From the NCBI GenBank assembly GCA_002496565.1, contig DAKJ01000031.1:8780-72779 (forward strand): 64,000 bases of DNA, given 5' to 3'. This document shows positions 16,453 to 26,530 of this stretch, piece by piece. The position numbers were made by a program, and so were the translations under genes. Under the pieces are notes generated by a model that was not told the origin of the DNA, made no database searches, and worked only from the letters and a program-made list of their open reading frames with translations. The stretch is from Methanosarcina sp. UBA289. GTDB taxonomy: Archaea > Halobacteriota > Methanosarcinia > Methanosarcinales > Methanosarcinaceae. Position 1 is the first letter of the stretch, and each line of letters begins with the position of its first letter.

Positions 16453-18396
16453 TCAGTGATATTTGCGTTCTCGCCTTTCTGCTACCGCTTTTTCTCTTTC
16501 CAGCCGCTCAAGCCTCTCTTCATCTGTTTCTGTCTTTTCCAGCTGTTCTATCCGCTCTTTTTCCTGCCGCGCTATTACTTCTTCTGCCGTTTCCAGGGGT
16601 CCCGCCCTCTCAGTGCGAGCTGTCCTCTGTGGTTGAGTGGTCTCCCTAGGCATTCCTGCAGCCACGCCTGTCTGCCAGTAAGGCTGGTATCCATAATAGA
16701 TGTAGGTTCTGGAGAGCTCCTCACGAGTTAATGGCCAGTTGTCCTTGTCAAAGCCTTCTGCCCTTTCCAGGACATCCTTTGGAATATCAAGTAAGAAGGC
16801 ATGCTCATGCGGCCTCAGTGTAAAAGCCTGCCAGGGAATTGCAAAGAATTTATCGGCCATGCCCAGGAATCCGCCAAAGGAAAGCACTGCATATGCTATT
16901 TTACCATTTTCGAGGTCAATCATTAGTTCTTCGATCCTTCCAAGGTCTTCTCCAGCAGCATTGACGACTCTATCTGTTTTTATCGTACTTGCTGACAAAA
17001 AGTCCGGCATTTCTCTACCTGCCATAACTTTCGTCTGGATCAGAGTCTCGGCTTCTGCCCGCTCTCTCTCCAGCTGTGCCAACCTTTCTCTCTCTTTCTC
17101 GGCCTGACTTTCTACTTCAACACGTTCTCTTTCCAGCTGTGCCAGTCTCTGCCTCTCGGTCTCAGCCTGTCTCTGGGCTTCTGTACACTCCCTTTCCAGT
17201 TGAGCCAGTCTATCTCGGCGGGTTCCCTCCTGTACCTGTACTGACCTCAACTCTTCTTCAAGACGGGTTACGGATTCCATTTTTTCCTGTCTTCTTGCTT
17301 CTTGTAACTCTTTCTCCAGCTGTGCTAACCTTTGTTTTTCAGCCTGTGCCTGCCTTTCAGTCTCAATCCGCTCTCTTTCCAGACGCGCCAGCCTTTCCCT
17401 TTCAGTCTCTACCTGTTTCTCAGATTCCATCCGCTGTTTTTCTAGCTGTGAGATTTTTTCTTCCTGCGTTCTCCTTAGCTCTTCAAGCCTTTCTCTTTCT
17501 TGCTGCGTCTTTCTCTCTTCTTCTGTTCCTACAAGTGGAGCCTGTCTTTCTCTTTCCATTCTGGCCATCCGTTCAGATTCGCTTTCAACTGGCATTGCTG
17601 CCGAAACTCCTGCCTGCGCTGCCATCCCTGTCTGCCAGTAAGGTTGATACCCATAGTAGCTGTAGGTTCTGGAGAGCTCTTCACGAGTTAAAGGCCAGTT
17701 GTCCTTGTCAAAGCCCTCTGCATTATCAAAAGTCTCTTTCGAAACATTAAGAACAAAAGCGTGCTCATGTATTTTTAGTGTAAAAGCCTGCCAAGGAATA
17801 GCAAACAATTTGTCGCCCAAACCGAGAATTCCACCATGGGAGACAACAACATACCCTACTTTTCCATCCTGGAGATCGATCATAAATTCTTCGATCTTCC
17901 CAATATCCTCTCCAGCTGTATTAACGACCTTATCCCCTTTTAGCGTGCCTGCGGACAAGAAATCTGGATTTTCCCTATCTGTAGACGTGCTTCCCATCCT
18001 AGCCATCCTTTCAGATTCTGTCTCTCCAGGCATTCCTATCTGCCAGTAAGGCTGGTATCCATAGTAGCCGTACACAGTGGAAAGCCACTCACGAGAAGTA
18101 ATAGGCCAGTTATCTTTGTCAAAACCTTCTGCCTTTTCAAGATTTTCTTTAGGAATGTCAAAGACGAAGGCATGGTCATGAAGCCTTAGGGTAAGAGCCT
18201 GCCAGGGAATAGCAAATAATTTGTCGCCCAGACCTAGAAATCCACCGAAAGAAAGTACTGCAAATGCCAATCTTCCGTCACGGAGGTCAATCATTAATTC
18301 TTCAATCTTTCCAAGGTCCTCTCCGGCTGCATTGATGACCTTGTCCCCTTTTAACGTGCTTGCTGACAAAAAGTCTGGATTATTTCGATCTGCCAT
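16453..18396 (-). CDS. Triple PRC-barrel protein with long coiled coil
   Basis: A 647-residue protein with three PRC-barrel modules, each beginning PDFLSAxTxKxDxVxNAAGE and ending near GYYGYQPYWQ. They cover about residues 1-118, 139-260 and 437-560. Between modules 2 and 3 lies ~165 residues of Glu/Arg/Gln-rich coiled coil (repeats such as QRLAQLERERVE), and a second charged helix ends the protein. PRC barrels occur in RimM and photosynthetic reaction-centre H subunits and bind proteins or ligands. No signal peptide or membrane segment. The start has AGGGAGT upstream, as in its neighbour. Confidence 0.85.
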   Translation of the reverse strand: MADRNNPDFLSASTLKGDKVINAAGEDLGKIEELMIDLRDGRLAFAVLSFGGFLGLGDKLFAIPWQALTLRLHDHAFVFDIPKENLEKAEGFDKDNWPITSREWLSTVYGYYGYQPYWQIGMPGETESERMARMGSTSTDRENPDFLSAGTLKGDKVVNTAGEDIGKIEEFMIDLQDGKVGYVVVSHGGILGLGDKLFAIPWQAFTLKIHEHAFVLNVSKETFDNAEGFDKDNWPLTREELSRTYSYYGYQPYWQTGMAAQAGVSAAMPVESESERMARMERERQAPLVGTEEERKTQQERERLEELRRTQEEKISQLEKQRMESEKQVETERERLARLERERIETERQAQAEKQRLAQLEKELQEARRQEKMESVTRLEEELRSVQVQEGTRRDRLAQLERECTEAQRQAETERQRLAQLERERVEVESQAEKERERLAQLERERAEAETLIQTKVMAGREMPDFLSASTIKTDRVVNAAGEDLGRIEELMIDLENGKIAYAVLSFGGFLGMADKFFAIPWQAFTLRPHEHAFLLDIPKDVLERAEGFDKDNWPLTREELSRTYIYYGYQPYWQTGVAAGMPRETTQPQRTARTERAGPLETAEEVIARQEKERIEQLEKTETDEERLERLEREKAVAERRERKYH

Positions 18397-18539
18397 AGTT
18401 CCAACTCCCTATATTTTAGAAAATATGCGTTTAAACGCCTGTAACTGGAGCACAGTTTCGAATTTCTCCCCCGATTAAGTTTATTCTAGCATCTTTACTT
18501 GCCAGAAAATTAATGCCTATATCTCTATCCAATTAAGAT

Positions 18540-19355
18540 TCAGAGATTACCTGGCCTATTTTCTATTCTCTGTGCCTGCCAGTATGGCTGGTATCCGTAG
18601 TAGCTGTACATTGTAGAAAGCCATTCACGGGTAGTTACAGGCCAGTGCTCCTTATCAAAACCTTCGGCTTTTTCCAGAACATCCTTGGGAATATCAAGCA
18701 GGATGGCATGATCGTGCAATTTCATTTGAAGAGCCTGCCAGGGAATAGCAAACAACTTACTGCCCAGGCCCAAAAATCCGCCAAAAGAGAGTGCGGCATA
18801 TGCTACTCTTCCTTCCTCAAGATCGATCATTAATTCTTCAATCTTCCCAAGATTTTCTCCGGCTCTATTGACAACCTTATCTCCTTTTATCGTGCTTGCT
18901 GACAAAAAATCCGGATTGTCCCTGCTTGCCATAGTTTCCATCCGGGCCATCCTTTCAGATTCGACCTCTCCAGGCATTCCTGTTTGTCCAGCTACTGCTG
19001 CCTGCCAGAAAGGCTGGTATCCATAGTAAGCATAAGTTCCGGCGAGTTCTTCACGAGTTAGAGGCCAGTTGTCTTTTTCAAAGCCTTCTGCTTTTTCCAG
19101 GACATCCTTGGGAATGTCAAGTAAGAAGGAATGCTCGTGCGGCCTCAGAGTGAGAGCCTGCCAGGGAATAGCAAATAATTTGTCGCCCAGACCCATAAAT
19201 CCCCCAAAAGACAATACGGCGTATGCTATCCTTCCACTTTGAAGGTCAACCATTAATTCTTCAATTTTCCCAAGGTCCTCTCCTGCCCTATTGACGACCT
19301 TATCCCCTTTTATCGTGCCTGCTGATAAAAAATCCGGATTATCCCTATCTGCCAT
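18540..19355 (-). CDS. Double PRC-barrel protein
   Basis: A 271-residue protein with two PRC-barrel modules (about residues 1-120 and 145-262) closely similar to those of the gene downstream, linked by a short ESERMARMETM helix. It lacks the coiled coil. The upstream regions of both genes share the ribosome binding site context agggagttggaactATGG, so coding and control regions were duplicated together. The 143-base gap between them holds no gene. Function unknown. Confidence 0.85.
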   Translation of the reverse strand: MADRDNPDFLSAGTIKGDKVVNRAGEDLGKIEELMVDLQSGRIAYAVLSFGGFMGLGDKLFAIPWQALTLRPHEHSFLLDIPKDVLEKAEGFEKDNWPLTREELAGTYAYYGYQPFWQAAVAGQTGMPGEVESERMARMETMASRDNPDFLSASTIKGDKVVNRAGENLGKIEELMIDLEEGRVAYAALSFGGFLGLGSKLFAIPWQALQMKLHDHAILLDIPKDVLEKAEGFDKEHWPVTTREWLSTMYSYYGYQPYWQAQRIENRPGNL

Positions 19356-19924
19356 AGTCCAACTCCCTACACTTTAGGAGATTCCCATTTCAAAGACTGC
19401 GCCCCCAGACACAGTTACAGAGCATCTCCTCTAATAAATATTATTTTTTTAATGTTACTTAAAACTACCGGAAACATTAGAAGTATTATTTAATGTTATT
19501 AAGTAGAAATATATGAATAAATATTAAGAAGAAAAAGTAATAAGATAGTATATTTTTAAAATATGTCTTGTTTTATATTAGGGAAAAATTATCTAGTAAA
19601 TCGATTAAAATACCTGAAAGATAATCTCCTATGGAAAGCTGTAGTGTTGAAACTGGGAACTAAAAAATGTAAATTTAGGGAGAAAAATTTTCAGAGCATT
19701 TAGAGAATCGAGTTTTTGCAGCTTTTCAAAGCTCTTTTTAAGATATTTTATAGATAAGAGTTGTAAAGTCTATGGGTGCTGAAAGAAACGAAAAGCCGGT
19801 AATTAAGTTATAACCTTTTCCTTTTTATCTTTTTGAAAGATCTTTTAACCCAGAAAGCCGAAAATAGATATAAAAAAGATTTTTGAGATAATATTTCTGC
19901 AATCATACCTTTAAAGGTGATAAA
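19356..19924. other. Intergenic region without a recognised gene
   Basis: AT-rich divergent region between the PRC-barrel gene and the zinc-finger miniprotein. Promoters for both are expected here; a TATA-like aaaatagatataaaaa lies about 45-60 bases before the ATG at 19925. No repeat or coding segment stands out. Confidence 0.5.
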
Positions 19925-20143
19925 ATGCTTCATAACTATATAGATACCGAATACGCTCCGGAAAAATGCTCTCTTTGCAATGGAACCGGACATGCAAATG
20001 GCGGAATTTGTGAAGCTTGCGGGGGACAGGGGGATGTACTGGTTGCTCAGCCTGCAATAGTATGCCCTCTCTGTGGCGGGTCAGGAGGTCTTGATAATGG
20101 GACTTGCAGGGCATGCGGAGGAAGCGGCTGGGCTCTTTTGTAA
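19925..20143 (+). CDS. DnaJ-type zinc-finger miniprotein
   Basis: A 72-residue protein made almost entirely of four CxxCxGxG-like repeats: CSLCNGTGHANG, CEACGGQGDV, CPLCGGSGGL and CRACGGSGWA. This is the cysteine-rich zinc domain of DnaJ without J domain or substrate domain. Such free-standing domains may act as small chaperone or redox adaptors. A strong GGTGAT ribosome binding site precedes ATG. High confidence as a gene, unknown role. Confidence 0.88.
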   Translation: MLHNYIDTEYAPEKCSLCNGTGHANGGICEACGGQGDVLVAQPAIVCPLCGGSGGLDNGTCRACGGSGWALL

Positions 20144-20211
20144 AAATACTTTCAAAAAAATAATTGAATAGAAGAGGCTATTTAGAGGGAATCTCTGTGT
20201 ATTCAGGAAGC

Positions 20212-20826
20212 CTATCGCTTTTGCCTTTCCCGAAACTCTTCTTTTCTTTCTTCAGGCAAGCAGTCAAAGCAGGTTTCATAGTTTACGGGTTTATACTTAT
20301 TCCTGCATTTAGGGCAAAGATTCATACCCCTGAGACTTGAAAAATGACAACGTTTGCAGAGCACAATCGCATTTATCAGAGACTCGCATTCTTCTCTTAC
20401 TTTTTTAGTTTCTTCTTCAATTAACTCTTTAATCCCGGTTTCTTCAAGCCATTCATGATAAAGCTTTTTGAAGTTGCCTTCTTCTGAATCCTCAAGGAGA
20501 ACTTCAGTAAACTGTTCCTCAAGGTCAGTATGATCAGGTTCGAATTTATGTACAGTTGAGGCTTTATGCCACGTCGGATGGCTTTTATGACGGTGTTTCC
20601 CGGTGGGAATATAATCGAATTTCTGGTACCTCTGCCTGTAAATCTCCCTGAACCTGGTATACGCAGCACTGTAAATCTCAGAGCTAACCTTCGCCGGAGA
20701 AAAAGCCCTTGGAATGTGAACACACAGGGAATCGGAAGACCCGCACCACTCACAGATCTTGCCTTTGAGAAATTCAGCCCTTTTTCTTTCCATTCTTTTG
20801 TGTTGCGTTTCATAGAGTGACCTCAA
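20212..20826 (-). CDS. HNH-like zinc protein of unknown function
   Basis: A 204-residue protein. CEWCGSSDSLCVH near residue 25 resembles the first half of an HNH nuclease (CxxC...VHH), and VLCKRCHFSSLRGMNLCPKC near residue 160 resembles the second half, with a ~120-residue His/Tyr-rich and acidic insertion between. The central His pair of HNH is not intact (VHIP), so activity is doubtful. More CxxC pairs follow (CFDC). The start is uncertain: TTG at 20826 or ATG at 20793, neither with a strong ribosome binding site. Confidence 0.7.
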   Translation of the reverse strand: MRSLYETQHKRMERKRAEFLKGKICEWCGSSDSLCVHIPRAFSPAKVSSEIYSAAYTRFREIYRQRYQKFDYIPTGKHRHKSHPTWHKASTVHKFEPDHTDLEEQFTEVLLEDSEEGNFKKLYHEWLEETGIKELIEEETKKVREECESLINAIVLCKRCHFSSLRGMNLCPKCRNKYKPVNYETCFDCLPEERKEEFRERQKR

Positions 20827-20929
20827 GAAGATTAACTTAAAAATGGACTTTTTTACATAGCTAAGGCAAGAGAAAAAAGTTTCCCAAAAAGAAGAATATG
20901 GAATAAAGATATTTCGAAATTAGAAGTTT

Positions 20930-22909
20930 TTATTTTCCTTTATTGCTGAAGCAGATAATATATTTTGTTCCATGGTCTCTTTTAAGCTCTATACAACCAT
21001 TGATTTGTTCGACAAGAATATTTACAAGCTGGAGCCCCAGGGAGTCGGTATTTTTAAAATCGATATCTTCAGGAATTCCTTTTCCATTATCGGCTACTGT
21101 AAGTATGTAATGGGAATTATCATTTATACAGTCCCCACAATCCTTATTCGGATCTGAAAGCCCATACTGTGCAGTAAAAGTTTCAGCTCTACAAAAATTT
21201 ATGCTGATTTCGCCTTCTTTTCCCGCGGAAAAAGCATGCTTCAGGGAATTTGAAACAAGCTCATTTATAATAATTCCAAGAGGAATTGCAATATTCATGC
21301 CCAGACAAACCTGTTCAAGGTTCAATTTGAGGCTTATATTTTTGTTTCCTACATTATAGGAACTGAAAAGATCTGCTGTTAGCTTTCTCAAGTAGTCTGA
21401 AAAATCGAAGGAATCCGTACTTTCACTCTCATGGAGTTCTTCATGGATCATTGCGATGGATTCAACACGGTTCTGGCTCTCTCTGAATGCTTCGAGTACC
21501 TCTTTGTCTTCGAATTTCTCTGCCTGCAGGCTGAGGAGAGACGAAATTACCTGAAGATTGTTCTTTATCCGGTGATGAACCTCTTTTATTCGAATTTTGT
21601 CTATTTTTTCCAGAGCTTCTTCAGCCATTTTGCGTTCAGTGATATCATAAATCAGACCCTGAAGCTTTCCTGAACTTTCAGATTCACCCGAGATTCTCTG
21701 GATAATTTCCCTGAACCATTTTATCTCCCCGTCTTTCTTCTTTATTCGATACTCGCTTTCAACAATAAAACTCGTGTTTAACTTTAACTTTAATTTCTCC
21801 CTTCCATTAAAAACAATAGGACGATCTTCAGGTATGATTAATTCCTGCCAATCAACTTTGCCAGAAAGAAAATCCTTCTTTGGGTAACCTGTCATTTCCT
21901 CAACAGGACCATGTAGAAATATCAATCTAAAATCTTTGTTAAGCTGAAATCCAATTCCCTGGAGATTTTTCATGAAGGAATTATAATTTTCGGGATCATT
22001 TTCGGGATTGTCTTTTACCTCAACACTTCGATGCTCAGTCAAATACTTCTTGCCTATCATTCTGCAAATATGACTGTATTCGTCTCCAAGGAAAACGGCT
22101 TTCTGCCTGAAATCTTCTTCCCGGTATTTAAGCTCCCTGAAGAGCAAACTGCAAGGCTCTTCAAATCCGATATCTACAATTGCTTTATAAATCAGGTAAA
22201 AAGACAATAATTTAAGGAAGAGACCTATAACACCCAGAGATTCATCTATTTGACTGTAGAATGTAAAGCATAACTCCGCAAAGATTGTCAAGACTATAGA
22301 TATTGTAAGTAAACTGAAAACTTTTTCTTCGAATCTATCCCTGACCATATAAAGAAGAAAAAGTGAGCAAAGAAGCATGAAAGAAATTAAGTATCCACTT
22401 GTAACTTTGAACTGAGTAAATTCTGAACTCTGTAGATAAAAATCCGGGAAATTTTGGAAGAAGAAAATTGAAACCAGACAGGTAACAGTAATTACTGTAT
22501 ATACAAGAAATACTTTCCAGGCAAAAATATCGCTTCCACGGGTTTTGACATCTCTCTCATGGTTCTCTCCAGTACGTGTTAAAAATAACGGGGCTACGAG
22601 AAAAGAAGTGCTTTCCAGGAAACTTGCAACTATCCTGAGCTGAACAGTAAGGTTTGTATCAAACCCTGGAAATACCCCCATGCCGTGGAATGCAAGTGTG
22701 CTTAGGAAGTTGAAACTCCCGGCAAAAAAAGAGCCAATCCCTAACACTATAAGATATCGATTCTCCAGGCGGCTTCTAGATTTCCATACAATAAGAAATA
22801 TCACGTATGCAAAGTAGACGCTGAATAATTCTATTACTGTATGAAAGAGGAGATAATTGCTAAGGCTAATAAGATAAAGCAAAATAATAATGGTTATCCA
22901 GACCATCAC
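20930..22909 (-). CDS. MASE3-PAS membrane sensor histidine kinase (HisKA_2 type)
   Basis: A 659-residue kinase. Residues 1-230 form a MASE3-type sensor with about seven membrane helices (ILLYLISLSNYLLFHTVIEL, STLAFHGMGVFPGF). A PAS/PAC domain (about 320-425) precedes a HisKA_2 dimerisation/phosphoacceptor domain (VHHRIKNNLQVISSLLSLQA) and an HATPase (NELVSNSLKHAF, ADNGKGIPEDIDF, LGLQLV). Alignment with the paralogue upstream shows that coding similarity extends ~8 codons before the first ATG/GTG, into SDVREKTLKVDFNE; an ATA after GGGGGT could be the true start. No response regulator is adjacent. Confidence 0.9.
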   Translation of the reverse strand: MMVWITIIILLYLISLSNYLLFHTVIELFSVYFAYVIFLIVWKSRSRLENRYLIVLGIGSFFAGSFNFLSTLAFHGMGVFPGFDTNLTVQLRIVASFLESTSFLVAPLFLTRTGENHERDVKTRGSDIFAWKVFLVYTVITVTCLVSIFFFQNFPDFYLQSSEFTQFKVTSGYLISFMLLCSLFLLYMVRDRFEEKVFSLLTISIVLTIFAELCFTFYSQIDESLGVIGLFLKLLSFYLIYKAIVDIGFEEPCSLLFRELKYREEDFRQKAVFLGDEYSHICRMIGKKYLTEHRSVEVKDNPENDPENYNSFMKNLQGIGFQLNKDFRLIFLHGPVEEMTGYPKKDFLSGKVDWQELIIPEDRPIVFNGREKLKLKLNTSFIVESEYRIKKKDGEIKWFREIIQRISGESESSGKLQGLIYDITERKMAEEALEKIDKIRIKEVHHRIKNNLQVISSLLSLQAEKFEDKEVLEAFRESQNRVESIAMIHEELHESESTDSFDFSDYLRKLTADLFSSYNVGNKNISLKLNLEQVCLGMNIAIPLGIIINELVSNSLKHAFSAGKEGEISINFCRAETFTAQYGLSDPNKDCGDCINDNSHYILTVADNGKGIPEDIDFKNTDSLGLQLVNILVEQINGCIELKRDHGTKYIICFSNKGK

Positions 22910-23140
22910 TTCATTGAAGTCTACTTTTAGCGTTTTTTCCCTGACATCTGATATGTTCGATTACCCCCGTTGCGCCTCACGCCTGAAGAATTCAGAAGCT
23001 CCATATAAAACTGAATTTTAGACATACCAAGTGGCCTTAATGCCACCATCGAATGATACTAAAACTTGATTCAATTTAGACACGAAACAACTGCAATAAC
23101 GGAATCGGAAGAGTAAAAAGCATTGCAGAAAAGAGATTAA

Positions 23141-23378
23141 GAAGAAGCCCGGAGGCATTATATTCCGTTTACTGTATCCCCAAATACAGCAGCACAGACG
23201 ATATGCTTCCCTAAGTATACCGATCCGAGCAGGATTATCAATAACCTCCAGGCAATTTTTTACTTGTCCATACCCAACTCACTTCCTAACTCCAGAATAT
23301 ACTAATAACGTAAATTATTTTAAATTAATTATTCAAAAAATTGCCTATAAACAAAAAATATTTTGGCGTAAAAAGTTT
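23141..23378. repeat. Dispersed repeat, copy A
   Basis: This ~240-bp stretch of the 538-base gap between the two kinases resembles 32813-33071. Shared are agcccggaggcatta at the left, taacctccaggc in the middle and an AT-rich right third around taaattattttaaattaatt. GCCCGGAGG (23147-23155) and CCTCCAGGC (23245-23253) can pair with one mismatch, while the sequence between them differs between copies. No reading frame is shared. Confidence 0.7.
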
Positions 23379-23447
23379 CAAGCGCCTGACAAAATTCCTT
23401 GTTTAATTACAGTAGTGAGAGATAAATATTTTATAGCGTTTGATTAG

Positions 23448-25469
23448 TCAATTAGATTTCATACTTTCAGTTTCGCCAAACAGAATAGTGAGTTTCGTCC
23501 CTTTAGTTCTATCAAGCTTAATATATCCATCGATTTGTTCAACAAGGATAGTTACAAGCTGAAGCCCAAGAGAATCGGAATTTAGAAAATCTATTTCCTC
23601 AGGAATGCCCTTTCCGTTATCTGATACTGTCAACACGAAAGGCAGATTCTCATATTCCTCTGATCTCTCTTTTATGTCAGAATTTTCTGTTGAGATCAAG
23701 TATGCAGCATGATGAAGCTTTATACTTATTTCTCCTCCTTTTCCGGAAGGAAAAGCGTGCTTAAGAGAGTTTGAAACCAGTTCGTTGACAATTATCCCAA
23801 GTGGAATTGCAGTGTCCATTTCCAGATTAATCTCTTCAAGGTCCAGTTTAAGGCTAATATTTCTATTCTTTACTGTATATGAACTGAAAAGATCCGAAGT
23901 CAGCTTCTGAAGGTAAGCTGCAAAATTAATTGTATCAACACTTTTGCCCTCGTAAAGTTCTTCATGAATTAGAGCCATAGAAATGACCCTATTCTGGCTT
24001 TCCCTGAAAGCCTCAAGCGTTTTTTCATCAGTAAATTTCTCAGCTTCAAGACTGAGCAGTGAAGAGATTACTTGCAGGTTATTTTTGATTCTATGATGAA
24101 TTTCTTTTATACGAGTTTCCTGCATTTTTAACAGAGTTTCTTCTGCAAGTTTACGTTTGGTAATGTCACGAACAAAACCCTGTACTCTTTTTGGTTTTCC
24201 GGATCGTTTCGGAGTTTTTTGAAGAATTTCCCGAACCCATTTTATTTCTCCATCTTTTCTCCGTATCCTATATTCAAGTTCTGAAGAAATGTCCAGATCA
24301 AACATCACTTTTCTCATATTCTTGAGAAATAAAGACTGATCTATGGGCATGACAATTCCAGTCCAAGTTATATTCCCAGAAAGAAAGTCTTCTTTAGTGT
24401 AACCTGTGATTTGTTCTACAGCTCCGTCCATTAATACAGGTACGAAGTTCTCATCAAGCAGAAAATTTATAGTACCTTCAATATTCTGCAAGAATGGACG
24501 GTAACCTTTTCCATAAATTTCCAGATTATCAGCTATGGGCTCACTTTCCAATTCATCCACTTTTACGCCAAGCATTCTGTAAATATGACCCTGGTCATCC
24601 TGAAGAAAAATTGTCTCCTGTCTCAAAGCCTCCTCACTCTGTTTAAGTTCCCTTAAAAGAAGGCTGAAAGGATCTTCAAATCCAGTCTCAACTATTGCCT
24701 TGTAGATCAGGTAAAATGATATCACTTTGAAATAGTGTCCTACAACATCTAAAAACCACAGATTCGAATAAGAGTTTAAGCTCAGCTCTCCCAGAATTGT
24801 AAGGATTATAGATATCGCAAGTAATCTGAATACGTGAATTTCAAATTGATCTTTTTTAGTATACAGTGCAATTAGCGAGCACAGAAGAATAAAACAAATC
24901 AAATACTCGCTCATAATTTTAAAAGGAGTGAACCCTGGGCCTTCAATATAGCAATCAGGAAAATTCCTGAAAACAAAAATAGAGAGCAGAAAAATTATAG
25001 TAATTCCTGCATACCCAATAAAGACTTTCCAGGCGAACCGAGTTCCCTCTGTGAATTTACTATTTGATTCCCTATTGGCTGTACTGTAATCTATTAAAAG
25101 CAGCGGAGCTAACAGGAAAGAAAAGCTTTCCATGTATCTTGCAGCGACCCAGAACTGCATATTCATATTTAAATCAATTCTAGGAAATACACCCATCCCG
25201 TGATAAGAAAGTGTATATAGAAGATCCAGAGTCCCGATAAAAAAATAGGCAATCCCCAAAAATACAAGGTATCTATTTTCAAGGCCAGCTTTTGATTTCC
25301 AAACTATAAGGAATATTACATACGCGACATATACACTGAAAAGTTCGACCAGGGTGTGAAAAAGAAGGTAGTTACTGAGACTGACTAAATAAAGGATACT
25401 AATTATAGCTGCCCAGAGTATGACCTCATATGGCTCGACTAATGCTCTCTTCTTCACGACTTTCAGCAC
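23448..25469 (-). CDS. MASE3-PAS membrane sensor histidine kinase, paralogue
   Basis: A 673-residue paralogue of the kinase at 20930-22909 with the same order: membrane sensor (about 15-245), PAS/PAC (330-440), HisKA_2 (IHHRIKNNLQVISSLLSLEA) and HATPase (NELVSNSLKHAF, DNGKGIPEEIDF). The GTG start is preceded by a GGGGGG-type ribosome binding site. The pair arose by tandem duplication; sensor and PAS regions have diverged more than the kinase core, so they probably sense different signals through a similar output. Confidence 0.9.
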   Translation of the reverse strand: MLKVVKKRALVEPYEVILWAAIISILYLVSLSNYLLFHTLVELFSVYVAYVIFLIVWKSKAGLENRYLVFLGIAYFFIGTLDLLYTLSYHGMGVFPRIDLNMNMQFWVAARYMESFSFLLAPLLLIDYSTANRESNSKFTEGTRFAWKVFIGYAGITIIFLLSIFVFRNFPDCYIEGPGFTPFKIMSEYLICFILLCSLIALYTKKDQFEIHVFRLLAISIILTILGELSLNSYSNLWFLDVVGHYFKVISFYLIYKAIVETGFEDPFSLLLRELKQSEEALRQETIFLQDDQGHIYRMLGVKVDELESEPIADNLEIYGKGYRPFLQNIEGTINFLLDENFVPVLMDGAVEQITGYTKEDFLSGNITWTGIVMPIDQSLFLKNMRKVMFDLDISSELEYRIRRKDGEIKWVREILQKTPKRSGKPKRVQGFVRDITKRKLAEETLLKMQETRIKEIHHRIKNNLQVISSLLSLEAEKFTDEKTLEAFRESQNRVISMALIHEELYEGKSVDTINFAAYLQKLTSDLFSSYTVKNRNISLKLDLEEINLEMDTAIPLGIIVNELVSNSLKHAFPSGKGGEISIKLHHAAYLISTENSDIKERSEEYENLPFVLTVSDNGKGIPEEIDFLNSDSLGLQLVTILVEQIDGYIKLDRTKGTKLTILFGETESMKSN

Positions 25470-25812
25470 ATGCCCCCCAGTTAAAAGTCAGTTCTTGTAA
25501 TATCTTAAAGAATATTGGATTCGTATAAAGATTATGTTAAACTACACATGAAACAAGATTGAATTTAAGATGTAAATGAAATTTAACTTAGGTACCATTT
25601 TCTACTACGTAACGGGTAAATAGCTAGAAAAATAAAATAAACGTTTTCAAATTATTCCTTATTTCGAGGATCTATTTTGAGAAAGAAAAATTGCATGTTA
25701 TATTAAACTTAAATTTTTATACCATATATGTTTAAGGGTTTAAACATAGATATTATAAATTGATACTGATTATTGTTCAATAAATCCAGTTCGATGGGGG
25801 TCGAGAGGACAA
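25470..25812 (+). other. Intergenic region with a palindrome
   Basis: AT-rich divergent region between the kinase gene and the phosphoribosyltransferase gene. Apart from a TATA-like tttttatacc near 25714-25722 and the palindrome listed separately, nothing is seen. Confidence 0.5.
25728..25747. promoter_or_regulatory. Perfect palindrome upstream of the phosphoribosyltransferase
   Basis: ATGTTTAA and TTAAACAT flank GGGT, just downstream of a TATA-like element and 66 bases before the ATG at 25813. It could be an operator or a short hairpin in the leader. Confidence 0.5.
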
Positions 25813-26466
25813 ATGGCACTTTATAAAGATCGAGTGGATGCCGGAAAAAGGCTGGCAAAAGAGCTTTCGAAATATGCGAACCGTTCAGATGTATTGATAC
25901 TTGCGCTCCCGCGTGGTGGGGTTCCGGTGGCATTTGAAGTTGCAAAGGAACTAAATGTAAAAATGGATGTGTTTATAGTACGGAAACTGGGAGTGCCAGG
26001 AAATGAAGAACTGGCAATGGGAGCTATTTCTTCTGACAATATCCGTGTGCTAAATGAAGATGTTGTCAGATCTTTTCAGATACCTGAACGGGTAATTAAT
26101 ATGGTAGCTGAGAATGAGCTCAGGGAGCTTGAACGCAGGGAACGAGCTTACCGTGGAGATAGACCTAAGCCTGAAATCAGCGGTTCAACTGTGATTTTAA
26201 TAGATGACGGGCTTGCCACAGGTGCGACAATGCGTGCAGCTGCAGCTGCCCTTAAGATTAAGAATCCGGAGAAAATAGTGGTTGCAGTGCCCACTGGTGC
26301 ACCTGATACCTGTGAGCTTTTCAGAAGGGAAGTAGACGAAGTAATATGTGTGGCAACACCTGAACCTTTTTATGGGGTTGGAGCCTGGTACGGAAATTTC
26401 AGTCAAACCACTGACGAAGAAGTCTGCGACCTTCTTAATAAGGCAAGAGCTCTTCCAGCAAGATAA
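25813..26466 (+). CDS. Phosphoribosyltransferase-domain protein
   Basis: A 217-residue type I PRTase-fold protein. LILALPRGGVPVAFEVAKEL near residue 30 and the PRPP-binding loop VILIDDGLATGATMRAA near residue 130 are diagnostic. It is not a classical purine or pyrimidine enzyme; this subgroup is typically found next to or fused with dienelactone-hydrolase-like proteins, as here. Substrate unknown. Confidence 0.85.
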   Translation: MALYKDRVDAGKRLAKELSKYANRSDVLILALPRGGVPVAFEVAKELNVKMDVFIVRKLGVPGNEELAMGAISSDNIRVLNEDVVRSFQIPERVINMVAENELRELERRERAYRGDRPKPEISGSTVILIDDGLATGATMRAAAAALKIKNPEKIVVAVPTGAPDTCELFRREVDEVICVATPEPFYGVGAWYGNFSQTTDEEVCDLLNKARALPAR

Positions 26467-26530
26467 TAAATCAGTTTAATATTTTCACATTTAGTCCTAC
26501 AATGAATAGGAAAACCTTTGGGGGGTTAGC

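Noticed and set aside
17076..17750. Plus-strand 224-codon frame inside the PRC-barrel gene
   Set aside because: It is the antisense of the coiled-coil repeats; its Leu/Pro/Phe-rich composition is an artefact.
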